Source: Neocallimastix lanati (nom. inval.)
Lineage: Eukaryota > Neocallimastigomycota > Neocallimastigomycetes > Neocallimastigales > Neocallimastigaceae
DNA: 64,000 nt
Reading direction: 5' to 3'
Assembly: GCA_016946835.1 (NCBI GenBank)
Contig: JACVTC010000007.1
Coordinates: forward strand, 1 to 64,000
Under the pieces are notes generated by a model. It did not search any database. It was not told the DNA's origin and worked only from the letters and a program-made list of their open reading frames with translations. Made by a program: the position numbers and the translations under genes. This document shows positions 22,601 to 34,049 of the stretch, one piece after another (position 1 is the stretch's first letter; the number at the start of each line of letters is the position of its first letter).

Positions 22601-23969
22601 TTGATAAAACGAAAATAATATCAAAATTAATTAACCATGATGAAAATGATGCCTATTTGATCACACGCCCAAGACGATTTGGGAAAAGTTTAAATTTAAG
22701 AATGATTAAAGATTTTTTTGAAAAGCCGGTAAATGAAAAAGAAAATGAAGATAAGGAATTTGTATTTGATGGCTTAGAAGTAAGCAAAGATAGAAAAAAT
22801 ATGAGACATTTTCACAAATATCCTGTAATTTATTTAAATTTTAAAAGTAACAATAGTAAGGAGGATGATAATAGTTCCATCATTAATTTTCTAAAAACAG
22901 AAATATCTTCCGTATTTAATTATTACAAAAAAAGAATTGATTTTAACAAATTAAGTAAGATTCAACAGGAAGAATGGAATAAAATTGAACAAAAATCGGA
23001 TGGTGTAATATTACAAAATACCATAAAATTTTTATGTACATGTTTAAAAGAGTTTTATAAAAGAAATTGTATCATTTTAATTGATGAATACAATAAAATT
23101 TTTTCTGAAAAGTTAAAAAGCGAAAGTACGTTTGGTACAATTCAAACTTTTTTTTCAGATACCTTTAAAGGAAATGACTATTTACATTTTGGAATAGTCA
23201 CAGGTTGTTTAGATATAGGATTAAATGAATTAAATTCAGGAGCTAATAATTTCACTAAATGCTCACTTCTTAAAGATAATTATTTTAGTGATTGCTATGG
23301 ATTTACAGAAGACGAATTAAAAAACGTATTATCCAATTTTAATATTTCTGATAGCAAAGAAAAAAGTGACGATATAGAAGATGGAATTAAAGAAAGACTT
23401 AAAAAAAATATGGTGGATATTCTTGTATTTCTAATATAGGTATTATTAAAAGTATTTATAATCCATATTCTATAATGAAATTCGTTCAAAAAAATAAAAA
23501 TAAAGGTGATAATTTTGAATTATCTAATTATTGGATTTATTCAGAGAAAAATGAAAAATTAAAAAATCTTCTTAAGAATAGTAATTTTAATTTTAATGTG
23601 AAATTTTTAAACTTATTATGTGGTAAAATAGTTGACCTATCGTTTGATAACTATTCACCAATTGAATATAATTATTTAAAAAAAGATAATTCATATAAAG
23701 ACATATGGAAAGTTTTATTTTTTTCTGGTTATTTAACAGTAGCAGATGAAGAAGAATATAAAGAAAACATCAAAAATATGAATAATAAAATGATAAAAAT
23801 TAAATCAAATAAATCTAAATTAATGGAAATAGATTCAAATGAAATTCAGTCCAATAAAAATAATTTACTTGAAAAAAAGGAATTGAATGATATAATATAT
23901 TTTAAAATTCCAAATCAAGAAGTTTTAGAATACTTACATCATTTAATTGATGAATTAAATAAAAAATAA
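22537..23969 (+). pseudogene. AAA-ATPase-like domain (PF09820 type), frameshifted
   Basis: The frame at 22537-23439 carries the family landmarks: GEKFQYA...YLIDKT near residues 8-25, the modified Walker A LITRPRRFGKS at 41-51, and Walker B IILIDEYNK at about 179-187 (family: LIDEYDKP). After a run of 8 A (about 23401-23408) the frame is lost. The next frame continues with YGGYS...IYNPYSIMKFVQ, the usual end of the ATPase part, then a linker region to a stop at 23969. One inserted A would restore continuity. The family is NTPase coupled to a PD-(D/E)xK nuclease fold, common in gut Bacteroidetes and multiplied in anaerobic fungi; a relation to NTPase-REase effector/conflict systems is plausible but not shown here. 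The N of DEYN replaces the usual D. Confidence 0.75.
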
Positions 23970-24189
23970 AAACATGTAAATCTAAGAAAAAGACTCCTAT
24001 TCAGTAAATGATATTCTAAATGAATTTATTAATGAAAATTTATAAAAAAAAAAAAAATTAAAAAAAAATTAAAAGTAATTAATGAAAATTAAAGTAAATA
24101 TCTATCAATATTTAGTTCACGTCATTTCGTCATTTACCTATTAGTAACAAAAGGAAATCAAAGAAATCAAAGAAAACTACGGAATCGAC

Positions 24190-24569
24190 AGAATCGACGG
24201 AAAGTTCACCTCCTGAACATTTTTTTCAACTATTTTTAATGCAGTTGTTTTTTTAATCTTAATGTTAAAGGTTTAGTAGCAGAACAAGAAAGTGGATACG
24301 GTATAATTGATATAGGTTTTCCTAATGAAAAAGAAAAAAAATGAATATATTATAATTGAAATTAAAGTATTCAAGAGCGATGACAAGAACTCTTTAAGTG
24401 AAGCATGTAAAATAGCCATAAACCAAATTGATAAAAAAAAAAAAATGATGAAAAATTTAAATCTAATAATTTTGAAAATATTATAAAGTATGATATAGCT
24501 TTTTTAAAAAAAAAATGCCTGGTTGAAATGAAAGTAAATAAAGGAGATATAAAAGAATATGAAGTGTGA
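24190..24569 (+). pseudogene. C-terminal PD-(D/E)xK nuclease-like domain, decayed
   Basis: Downstream of the ATPase part, in changing frames, come PPEHFFQLFLMQL, then EQESGYGIIDIGFP, then YIIIEIKVFK, then SLSEACKIAINQI, then NIIKYDIAF...CLVEMKVNK and a TGA at 24567-24569. These are the ordered landmarks of the PDDEXK_9 domain that normally follows AAA-ATPase_like: the helix EHFFHxFLLGLL, the D of GYGxxDI, and the ExK of IIEIK. At least three frameshifts, several at A runs, break it. The catalytic D and ExK codons are still readable. The stretch between 23970 and 24190 is too eroded to read. Confidence 0.65.
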
Positions 24570-24636
24570 CGAAGGTAATAATTAAACTCAAGGTAAAACT
24601 AATAATGAAACTAATAATAGAAATAAAAAATATAAT

Positions 24637-24683
<47 letters not shown>

Positions 24684-25051
24684 AGCAAAATTAAGAATAT
24701 ATAATTTATAATATTTTTTGAAATAAATAAAATAATGATAATAATAATAAATTAAAATAATAATTAATTATTATAATAATAATAATAATAGAAAATTGAA
24801 TAATATTAATAATAATAAATAATAAATATTATTAAGACAAAAAATTTTATAAATTGGTTTTCTTTAATAATAATAATAATAATTTTGAAAATATTATAAA
24901 GTATGATATAGCTTTTTTTAAAAAAAAAAATGCCTGGTTGAAATGAAAGTAAATAAAGGAGATATAAAAGAATATGAAGTGTGACGAAGGTAATAATTAA
25001 ACTCAAGGTAAAACTAATAATGAAACTATTAATAGAAATAAAAAATATAAT

Positions 25052-25084
<33 letters not shown>

Positions 25085-25672
25085 AGCAAAATTAAGAATA
25101 TATAATTTATACTATTTTTTGAAATAAATAAAATAATGATAATAATAATAAATTAAAATAATAATTAATTATTATAATAATAATAATAATAGAAAATTGA
25201 ATAATATTAATAATAATAAATAATAAATATTATTAAGACAAAAAATTTTATAAATTGGTTTTCTTTAATAATAATAATAATAATTTTGAAAATATTATAA
25301 AGTATGATATAGCTTTTTTTAAAAAAAAAAATGCCTGGTTGAAATGAAAGTAAATAAAGGAGATATAAAAGAATATGAAGTGTGACGAAGGTAATAATTA
25401 AACTCAAGGTAAAACTAATAATGAAACTATTAATAGAAATAAAAAATATAATGCAAAAAAAAAAAAAAAAAAAAAAAAAAAATAAGCAAAATTAAGAATA
25501 TATAATTTATACTATTTTTTGAAATAAATAAAATAATGATAATAATAATAAATTAAAATAATAATTAATTATTATAATAATAATAATAATAGAAAATTGA
25601 ATAATATTAATAATAATAAATAATAAATATTATTAAGACAAAAAATTTTATAAATTGGTTTTCTTTAATAAT
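24468..25672. repeat. Three tandem copies of a unit of about 401-413 bp containing the 3' end of the nuclease-like gene
   Basis: Unit starts (AATTTTGAAAATATTATAAA) are at 24468, 24881 and 25282. Units 2 and 3 are nearly identical; unit 1 differs by a longer poly-A tract and a few bases. Each unit carries the last 30 or so codons of the PD-(D/E)xK domain up to the TGA, then a poly-A tract, AATAATAATA runs and a boundary TTGGTTTTCTTTAATAATAA. The high identity points to recent tandem amplification. Two identical 66-codon antisense frames within it are shadows. Confidence 0.9.
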
Positions 25673-25850
25673 TATTATTATTTATTTAATTAATAAATTG
25701 GTGGTAAAATTCACATTTTTTTATTATTTTTTAATAAAAAATAATAATAAATATTAAAATTATTTAAAAAAAAATTAAAAATGAAAATAAAAATAAAAAT
25801 AAAAAAAAATTAGCATCATATAATTATAATTGAAAAGTTTCCCCCTTTTT

Positions 25851-25906
<56 letters not shown>

Positions 25907-26302
25907 GTATTATTCAGTTAAAATTAAATTTTTTTTTTTAATTTTATTTTAATTCTTATTTGTGTGTATTTAAACTAAAATGAATTTTGATTTATTAAAC
26001 AATGAATGAAATATTATTAATTATTATTTTTTTTAAAATATTTATAATCAGAATTTTTAAAATAAAATTTTATTTTTTTTTTTTTATAAAAAATTTTATA
26101 ATATTTCTTTTAAAATTTTATTTATTACTAGTTAGAATATATAAATATATAAATAAAATTATATAAATTATTTTATTATATCAAAAAGGATTTCACCATT
26201 TCCAACCCACCAACCAACCACAACAAATAAAATAAGAAATAATTTTAATTTTAAAATATACAAATATTTGAAAATATATTTATATATATATTTATATATA
26301 TA
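25673..26302. other. AT-rich spacer with a long poly-T tract
   Basis: Contains a poly-T run of about 50 bases (about 25853-25905) and otherwise featureless A/T sequence downstream of the CBM18 pseudogene. A C-rich patch (TTTCCAACCCACCAACCAACCA) lies at about 26199-26220. Confidence 0.5.
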
Positions 26303-27325
26303 TTATAATATATCATCGTTATCACCATTATAATTTTCTTCTTCATCAATTTCATATATAGTTTCATTTTTACTTTTATTTATATTATTTTTCAAACTTC
26401 TTTTTCTTAGTTTATTTCTTTTAATAATTTGATTAATTTTTAATATTTCAGAATTAATAAAAGAATTTTCTCCTGATTCATTTTTAACTTCCCCTTCTTT
26501 AAGTTTTTTTACATCTTCCTTAATTGAAATAATTGAACTACTGCTACTACTTGATCCAGAATTACAAGAACCATAACTACTTTTACATCCGTTCCCGCAA
26601 TAGTCGCTTCCTTTTCCAGAGTAACCATATTTGGAACAACATTGACTACCTGGACCAAACACCATATTCATTTCCACAACGTCCATTACTTGAAATATTA
26701 ATACTACTGCTTGTCATAGCTCTACCGGATTTGTATGATGATGATCCTGATGATGATCCTGATTCTCTATAACTATCATAATTATTAATGACAGAGGATC
26801 CATGACCAGATGCTTCATTTATTCCTTCTTCAACAAAATACCAAGTACAGCACAGGCACCACCTAAAGCACCGGCACCTACTCCTCCTCCAAAAGCAGCT
26901 CCAACTGTACCACAACCAACTGTACCACCAATAAATATAGCTTTACCAATATCTCCCCAAATTGACTTATATGTAGCTTTAAGGTTATTTATTTGATAGT
27001 TTAAATTACAACCATAAGAGTTTTCTAAATAATTAACATTATTTCCCAATATATTGAAATAAATTTCAACTTCGTCGTCTCTTTCTCAGTCAATATCTAT
27101 GTAGCATTTTAACATTGTTAAAGATTCAAAATTACAGTTGTATAAGCCATAAGCTTTTCTTGTCGTATCCTTATAATTTCTTATAAGTCTAGCATTGTGT
27201 TTATTGAAAAATTCATTATTATATTTTTCAACACTACAATAAGAAGAACCTCCAGCAATTACTTGTTGCGAAAGAAAGGATAAAAATAATACTGAAAATT
27301 TATTAAATAATATCATTATTAACAA
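26303..27325 (-). pseudogene. Secreted CBM18 (hevein-like) chitin-binding protein, broken
   Basis: Read on the minus strand from the ATG at 27325: a signal peptide (MLIMILFNKFSVLFLSFLSQ...A), a Cys-containing N-terminal domain, then a TGA at 27083-27085. The same frame continues to 26819 with a hydrophobic Gly/Ala-rich segment. A frameshift leads to a Ser/Gly-rich stretch with NGRCGNEYG, a second shift near 26680 loses the next Cys, and the frame at 26686-26303 gives GPGSQCCSKYGYSGKGSDYC, the core of a hevein/CBM18 domain. One core Cys (YCG in the family) is Ser here. A charged tail follows. Three breaks plus the lost Cys argue for a genuine pseudogene. The intact ancestor would have been exported and bound chitin, perhaps in the fungus's own wall. 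Confidence 0.8.
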
Positions 27326-27473
27326 AAAAATTTATATTAAATTAATTTTGAGTTTTTATTTTTTTAAATATTTAATTTTTAATTTTTATTATTTAAATTT
27401 TTTTAACTGATATTTCTTATTTCTATTTTATATAAATTAAATATAAATATATTACATGTATATTTATATTTAA

Positions 27474-27512
<39 letters not shown>

Positions 27513-27824
27513 AATTTTTTTATTTAAAACATTAAATTTTATAATTAATATATTTAAACAATACAAATTTTTATTATTAAATAAAATTTAAATGATACTC
27601 TCTTTCAATTTATACAATATAGAGGTGAAAAATTATTCCTATTAAAATAAAATATTTATTGTTACACATTCGAAATTTTTAGCTTCTTATTAATAATTTA
27701 TATTACAGTAATATTGTAAATATAAATTATTATGTATAGAATAATATTTTAAAATAATAGATCAATTATCCTTTTTTTTTTTTTTTTTTAATTATTTATT
27801 TTTTCTATTATTAAATTTTTTTTT

Positions 27825-28062
27825 TTTTTAATATTTAACAATCACAAATTTTTTTTTTTTAATATTTAACAATCACCTGCTCCCTAATTCTTTTCTTGAT
27901 TTAATTAATAATTTTTTTTTTTTAATATTTAACAATCACCTACTCCCTGATTCTTTTCATGATTTACTTAATAAAAATTTTTTTTTTTTTTTAATATTTA
28001 ACAATCACCTACTCCCTAATTCTTTTCTTGATTTAATTAATAATTTTTTTTTTTTTTTTAAA
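27825..28062. repeat. Tandem repeat of about 63 bp built on TTTAATATTTAACAATCACC
   Basis: Four partial to full units, each made of a poly-T tract, TAATATTTAACAATCAC, a C-rich CTACTCCCTAATTC and TTTCTTGATTTAATTAAT. The first is truncated to about 22 bases. Confidence 0.85.
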
Positions 28063-29119
28063 AAATTATTATACCTAATCATTATTATTTTTTATGTTGT
28101 ATTTATAAGTTTCTTTGTATTCTTGTATTCGTATAAATATTTTTTTGTGGTTTTTTTTGAATATTTACAATAATATGAATTATTTTCTTAAAATTTTTGA
28201 TAATGGAAATTAGGAAATTATTTTAATTTTTTTTTCAAAAAGAAAATAAAAATTTACAGTTGTAAATAAAAGGTATTTACAATTTTTTAAAAAAAAAAAA
28301 AAAAGGAATTTTAAAAAAAAAAAAAAAAAAAAAGTTTAGAAAAAGAAGGATTAGTATTATAATTTTTTTTATTTCATATATATTAATTATATTCTTATAA
28401 AGAATTATTACATTTTACTTTTATTATATTATTGTATAAAATTTTAATATATAAAAAGGCTTTATTTTGAACAATAAATAAATAAAGTTAAATATAAAAA
28501 AAAAAAAAAAATTATAGGATAGTATGGATATGCTAATTATAATAAGCCAAATATTAAATTAAATATTTGTAATATAAATTTTATAGTATATTAATAAAAA
28601 AATAAATAAATAAATAAATAAATAAATAAAAAAAATTAATTATTTGATTTAAATAATTTATTTTTTATTTATATTAAAATAAAAAATATATATTTATTTA
28701 TATTGAATATTGATACTATTTATTTTATTAATAATCCAATTAAATTAAAGAATCATTATTTACAAATTAAAAATTTTAATAAATTTATATAAATATATAA
28801 AAATTATAATTAAAAAATAATTAAATAGTAAAATTTATATAAATAGTAAAATTTATATAAATAGTAAAATTAATATAAATAGTAAATATAAAATTATTTT
28901 TTATATATTTAAATATTTATATATTTAAATATTTATATATTTAAATATTTATATATTTATATATTTATTTATTTATTTATATATTTATATATATATTTAT
29001 TAATTTATTTATTTATTTATATATTTATATATTTATATATTTATATATTTATATATTTATATATATATATTTATTTATACATTTTTTTGATATAAAAATT
29101 TTTGACTTTAATTATAATA

Positions 29120-29500
29120 TTATTATTATTAATTTTTATTTACTATTGTCATAAAACAAAAAAAAAAATAAAAATAAAACAAAAAAAAAAATAAAAAAAA
29201 ACAAAAAAAAAAAAAAAATAAAAATAAAAAAAAACAAAAAAAATAAAACAAAAAAAAAATAAAAAAAAAATTAAAAAAAATATTATTAATTTTTATTTAC
29301 TATTGTCATAAAACAAAAAAAAAAATAAAAATAAAACAAAAAAAAAAATAAAAAAAAACAAAAAAAAAAAAAAAAATAAAAATAAAAAAAAACAAAAAAA
29401 ATAAAACAAAAAAAAAATAAAAAAAAAATTAAAAAAAATATTATTAATTTTTATTTACTATTGTTATAAAACAAAAAAAAATAAAAAAAAAAAAAAAAAA
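29120..29500. repeat. Tandem repeat of about 157 bp with A-rich body
   Basis: The head TTATTTACTATTGTCATAAAAC occurs near 29137, 29293 and 29450 (the last with GTTATAAAAC). Each is followed by A(n)-TAAAA(n)-C blocks that repeat almost exactly between units 1 and 2. Unit 3 is shortened. Confidence 0.85.
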
Positions 29501-29904
29501 TAAGTGTATTAACTATTAGAAAATAAAACTTAAATTCTTGTATTAAATTTATTCCACAAAAAAAGAAAAAGATAATAAACTTTAATGCAGTTTTTTTTTT
29601 TTATTATTTTTATAAAAATATTATTTTAAATTTTTTATTATATATAATGAATATCATAAAACTTTATTAATATTAGTTTAACTTTTATAAACAAAGATAT
29701 CATTTTTTATTTAAAAATTTTTTTTTTAAAAAATTAAATTAAATTACATTATTTATACATACTATATAAATATATGTAAGTATAAATTTCCCAAATAGTA
29801 GTAGACCGTCTTTATTAATATCGTAGATCTTAATATACAGACTCTATTTATAATAGAACTATTCAAAGATCTTTTGTTTTAAAGTCAATGATCGAAATTT
29901 ATTT

Positions 29905-30594
29905 ATATTCAGCCAGCATTTGATACTGATGAAGGTATATCTGTTGAAATTCAATGTCACTCTAGTAATACTTCTATACCAATTGAATTAAAACAACAAC
30001 TTAATGTATATATTACAAATGCCGTTATCACATGTTATACCTCAAATAATAGTAATTATTTAAGATTTATATATATATATAATATAATATATATTGTAAT
30101 TAATATTATTTTTATATTATATATAAAATAAAAAATATATATTTTGCTTTATTATGTTGAATTTTATTTGTTCAAATATTTTATTAATTACATATAAATA
30201 TATTATGTTATATATCTGACTGTGTAATATAGTAATTTCCTGTAATACTTCAACCAGAAGATCGTTTATACTTATTATATCATACAAATTTATTATAAGA
30301 TAATAGTAAAAGTTCTATGGTTGGTATGGGAAAAGCAATATCAAATAATTTTAAAAATGGTTTACATTCGGTTTAATTTCTATTCAAAGTACTCCAATTA
30401 TCGAAGGAGTCAATAATCAAGTCATTAATTCAAAAATCGATAGTTTTATGAACTTTATATTTGGTAATATTAGTACAGGTATTGGTGTTGAAGGTATTAT
30501 TACTTAATATTGTATTTCAACCATTCAAAGAGCATTAGAAAAATTCAATTCAGATGATCAAGAAAAATTAAGGAATGAAGGAATTACTATTTAA
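29905..30594 (+). pseudogene. Relic of an unrecognised protein gene
   Basis: Readable protein-like blocks in a changing frame: AFDTDEGISVEIQCHSSN at about 29912-29966 with following ELKQQLNVYITNAV; SSMVGMGKAISNNFK at about 30313-30357; then after a shift STPIIEGVNNQVINSKIDSF, a TAA at 30505-30507, and TIQRALEKFNSDDQEKLRN before the final TAA at 30592-30594. A patch of pure A/T (30060-30200) separates the first two blocks and could be an intron or insertion. The codon choice is more balanced than in the flanks. No family is recognised. Confidence 0.45.
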
Positions 30595-30783
30595 TTCTAA
30601 AATAAATATATAATATAATATAATATAATATAATATAATATAATATAATATAATATAATATTATTTATTATATTTTTAATTCATATAAATTAAAATATAT
30701 AAATATTTAATTTTTATTTTATTTTATTTATTTTTTTTTTTATTTTTTTTTTTATTTATTCGTAATTCGTAATACTAATAAAT

Positions 30784-30816
<33 letters not shown>

Positions 30817-31486
30817 CAGGGAAGAGAATACACTTCCAAAACTTTATTAATTTTATTTTAAAAAAATACATGTAGGTGAAAAGTACATTTGAAATTAAAA
30901 ATAAAAATACTAATAAATAAAATAAATGAATTTTTTCTGTATATATATTTTATAATATTAAAAATGCTTAACTAATAATGAATCAAATATGGTTATGAAT
31001 ATTAGAAATGTTTTATAAATTAGTATACAAGAATAATAAATAATATATATATATATATATATAAGTAATATTAAATTTTTTTAAAATAAAAAAAAAATTG
31101 TTATAATATTTTTTTTTTTTATAAATTAATAAAATAAATCAAAAAAATTCATAAAAATAATTAAATCATTTAAATATATTAAACTTTTTCTTTTTCTTTT
31201 ATTATTATATATGAAATATTTTTAATTAATAATAATAATTGTTAATTAATAAATAAAAATTTATATTAAGATATGTAGATTAAAAAAAAAAGAAAAAATA
31301 AAATAAAAATAAAAATAAAAATAAGAATAAGAATATAAATGGAAAATATCAACATAAATACAAATGCAAATACAATAAAAAAAAAAATAAAATAAAATAA
31401 ATAACAAAATAAAAATAATTAGAAATAAAAAAAATATATAATAGATTTTAATCAATTTATGAAATTGGAATCAGTGAATATATATT

Positions 31487-31503
31487 TATATTAAATTAAC
31501 AAA

Positions 31504-31534
<31 letters not shown>

Positions 31535-31544
31535 TTAAATTAAC

Positions 31545-31581
<37 letters not shown>

Positions 31582-31596
31582 TATTAAATTAACAAA

Positions 31597-31627
<31 letters not shown>

Positions 31628-31635
31628 TAAATATA
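31487..31635. repeat. Three tandem units of TTAAATTAAC-A(n)-(TA)n
   Basis: TTAAATTAAC followed by 11-13 A and about 10-12 TA dinucleotides, repeated three times. Confidence 0.85.
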
Positions 31636-31960
31636 TTTATTCGTAATAATTATAAAGGAAAAAAAAATTTATTTACTTAAATTTACATATAAGAATTATT
31701 AAATATTTTATTGTAATTTTTTTTATTTAAATTTTTATTATTATTATTATTTATTGAAAATTTTATTTTTTATTTCTTTTATCTCTATAAAAATATATGA
31801 ATTAATAATCAACAAATTATTTAATACTATTTTAATATAACAAAAAAAAACAGAAAAATAATAATTATTGTATTTAATAATAATAAGTCTTTAATACAAT
31901 AAATTATACGATAAAAGAATTTAGAATTGTAGAAATTATTATTAAATTCATTAAATTTTT

Positions 31961-31998
<38 letters not shown>

Positions 31999-32414
31999 CG
32001 CATTTTTTAAATTTTTTTTTTATTTAACCTTTAAAAATTAATTTAAAATATAAATTATGAAATATAAATATATATATATAAATATATAAATTTTAAATTT
32101 TATAATTAATAGTAAATACAAAAACAAATTTTTTTTTTTTTGCTCGAATATTTTAAATGTAGTAAAGTTTAAATTATTGGGCATAAATAAATATTGTTTA
32201 ATTATTTTTTTTTTTTTTTTTTTTTTTTTGAGAGTTAGGGTTAGAGGTTAAATTATTTTATTTTTTTAAGATTTACAAAGGATTACATGTATTTGATAAT
32301 TATAATAATTACAAGAATAATATAATATAATAGAAAATTATATATTAAAAAAAATTTACATAGTATAATTATTATAAGAATTAACCAAGTATTTAATTAT
32401 AAAATATTATAACT

Positions 32415-32740
32415 AAATTTGATTATTTAAAAAATAAACTGAGTATAAAATTACTTATTATTAAATTATTTAAAAAATAAAAAAATAAACTGAGTATAAA
32501 ATTATTTATTATTAAATTATTTAAAAAATAAAAAAATAAACTGAGTATAAAATTATTTATTATTAAATTATTTAAAAAATAAAAAAATAAACTGAGTATA
32601 AAATTATTTATTATTAAATTATTTAAAAAATAAAAAAATAAACTGAGTATAAAATTATTTATTATTAAATTATTTAAAAAATAAAAAAATAAAAAAATAA
32701 ACTGAGTATAAAATTATTTAATATTAAATCATTTAAAGTT
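32415..32740. repeat. Six tandem copies of a 51-bp unit
   Basis: CTGAGTATAAAATTA recurs at exactly 51-base spacing (TGAG at 32440, 32491, 32542, 32593, 32644), then once more after 59 bases (32703) because of an extra AAAAAAAT. All frames contain stops, so it is non-coding although the period is a multiple of three. Confidence 0.9.
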
Positions 32741-32820
32741 AGATCGGAAGTAAATTTAAAGTTATTAAAGTTTTGATCAAAAATAAATTAAAGTATTTAA
32801 AGTTTTGATTAAAAAGTAAA

Positions 32821-32843
32821 ATGGACATACTAAATATGTCCAT
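32821..32843. repeat. Short hairpin ATGGACATA-5-TATGTCCAT
   Basis: Perfect 9-bp inverted repeat with a 5-base loop, in a locally less AT-biased patch between two tandem arrays. Confidence 0.8.
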
Positions 32844-32922
32844 TATCTATAAAAGTAAACTATAATAATTAACTATATCTAGGATAAAAAATATAAAATT
32901 GTATCATTTAAAATTTTTATAC

Positions 32923-32944
32923 TGAAATTCCATGAGGAATTTCA
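32923..32944. repeat. Short hairpin TGAAATTCC-ATGA-GGAATTTCA
   Basis: Perfect 9-bp inverted repeat with the four-base loop ATGA, 80 bases after the previous hairpin. Confidence 0.8.
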
Positions 32945-33117
32945 ATATATTTTCTATCTCTAAAAGGAAATATTAAAATAATTAGTTAATAATTATAAGT
33001 AAAATAACTTATATAATGATTTATTTTAATAATTAAATATTTTTATTTTCTAATATAAGATAATAATAAAATTGTATAATTATTAAACACTAATTATTAA
33101 ATAAGATAATAATATAA

Positions 33118-33250
33118 AAGGTATATAATTATCGAAGTTATATAATTATAAAAGTTATATAATTATAAAAGTTATATAATTATAAAAGTTATATAATTAT
33201 AAAAGGTATATAATTATAAAAGGCATATAATTATAAAAGGCATATAATTA
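33118..33250. repeat. Tandem 17-bp repeat GTTATATAATTATAAAA
   Basis: About seven units, the last three with GG(T/C)ATATAATTATAAAA. Confidence 0.85.
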
Positions 33251-33383
33251 TATAAAATAATAAAAATATATAAATATTTAAATAAATAATTATATAAGAT
33301 AATAATAAAAATGTATAATTATTTAAAGGTAATAATTATATAAAATAAAAATAAAAGTATATAATTATTTAAAACAAGTAACT

Positions 33384-33434
<51 letters not shown>

Positions 33435-33764
33435 GTATATATTTATTAAAAGAAATTATTATGTAAGATAATAAATAAAAAGTATATAAATATTTTTTTA
33501 TAATATTTATATAAAATAATAAAAATATATAATTATTTCTTGTATAATTATATAAAAAATATTTATATAAAATAATAAAAATATATAATTACTTAAAGTA
33601 AATAATTATATAAGAAATAATTATATATAAAATAATAAAAATATATAATTACTTAAAGTAAATAATTATATAAGAAATAATTATATATAAAATATAAAAG
33701 TATATAATTATTATCTAAAGATAATAAAATATAAGTTAATAGTTAAAAAAAGTAAATAAAGTAA

Positions 33765-33980
33765 AATAATTATTAATCAAAAATAAATAAAATAAAATAA
33801 TTATTAATCAAAAGTAAATAAAGTAAAATAATTATTAATCAAAAGTAAATAAAGTAAAATAATTATTAATCAAAAGTAAATAAAGTAAAATAATTATTAA
33901 TCAAAAGTAAATAAAGTAAAATAATTATTAACCAAAAGTAAATAAAGTAAAATAATTATTAACCAAAAGTAAATAAAATA
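33765..33980. repeat. Tandem 31-bp repeat with AATCAAAAGTAAATAAAGT
   Basis: About six to seven units of AATCAAAAGTAAATAAAGTA followed by AAATAATTATT; the last two units read AACC in place of AATC. Confidence 0.85.
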
Positions 33981-34049
33981 AATATAAAAGGTAAGTTTGA
34001 AAGAAAAATAAAATTTATAAAAATATAATTATTATAAAAAAAGAATTAA

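Larger units (their letters stand above)
27326..29904. other. Low-complexity stretch rich in short tandem repeats
   Basis: No gene supported. It contains (TA)n at about 27481-27508, the tandem repeats listed separately, poly-A tracts at about 28290-28335, (TAAA)n at about 28600-28630, and TATATTTA-type repeats at about 28900-29080. Confidence 0.55.
30595..34049. other. Repeat-rich AT stretch upstream of the copia tail
   Basis: No gene. (TATAA)n follows directly at about 30603-30660. Poly-T, poly-A and (AT)n tracts and short tandem arrays (listed separately) fill the rest. A single TTAGGGTTAG at about 32235 is telomere-like but too short to mean anything. Confidence 0.5.

Noticed and set aside
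24806-25407. Two identical 66-codon minus-strand frames
   Set aside because: Antisense shadows that repeat because they lie in the 401-bp tandem units.
26802-26996. Pro/Ala/Thr-rich plus-strand frame
   Set aside because: Shadow of the Gly/Ala-rich segment of the minus-strand CBM18 pseudogene.
31261-31455. 64-codon minus-strand frame rich in Phe/Tyr/Ile
   Set aside because: Translation of AAAAT/AAAAAT simple repeats; no gene-like codon use.
32232-32250. TTAGGGTTAG telomere-like motif
   Set aside because: Fewer than two units, no array; not evidence for a telomere or an interstitial telomeric block.
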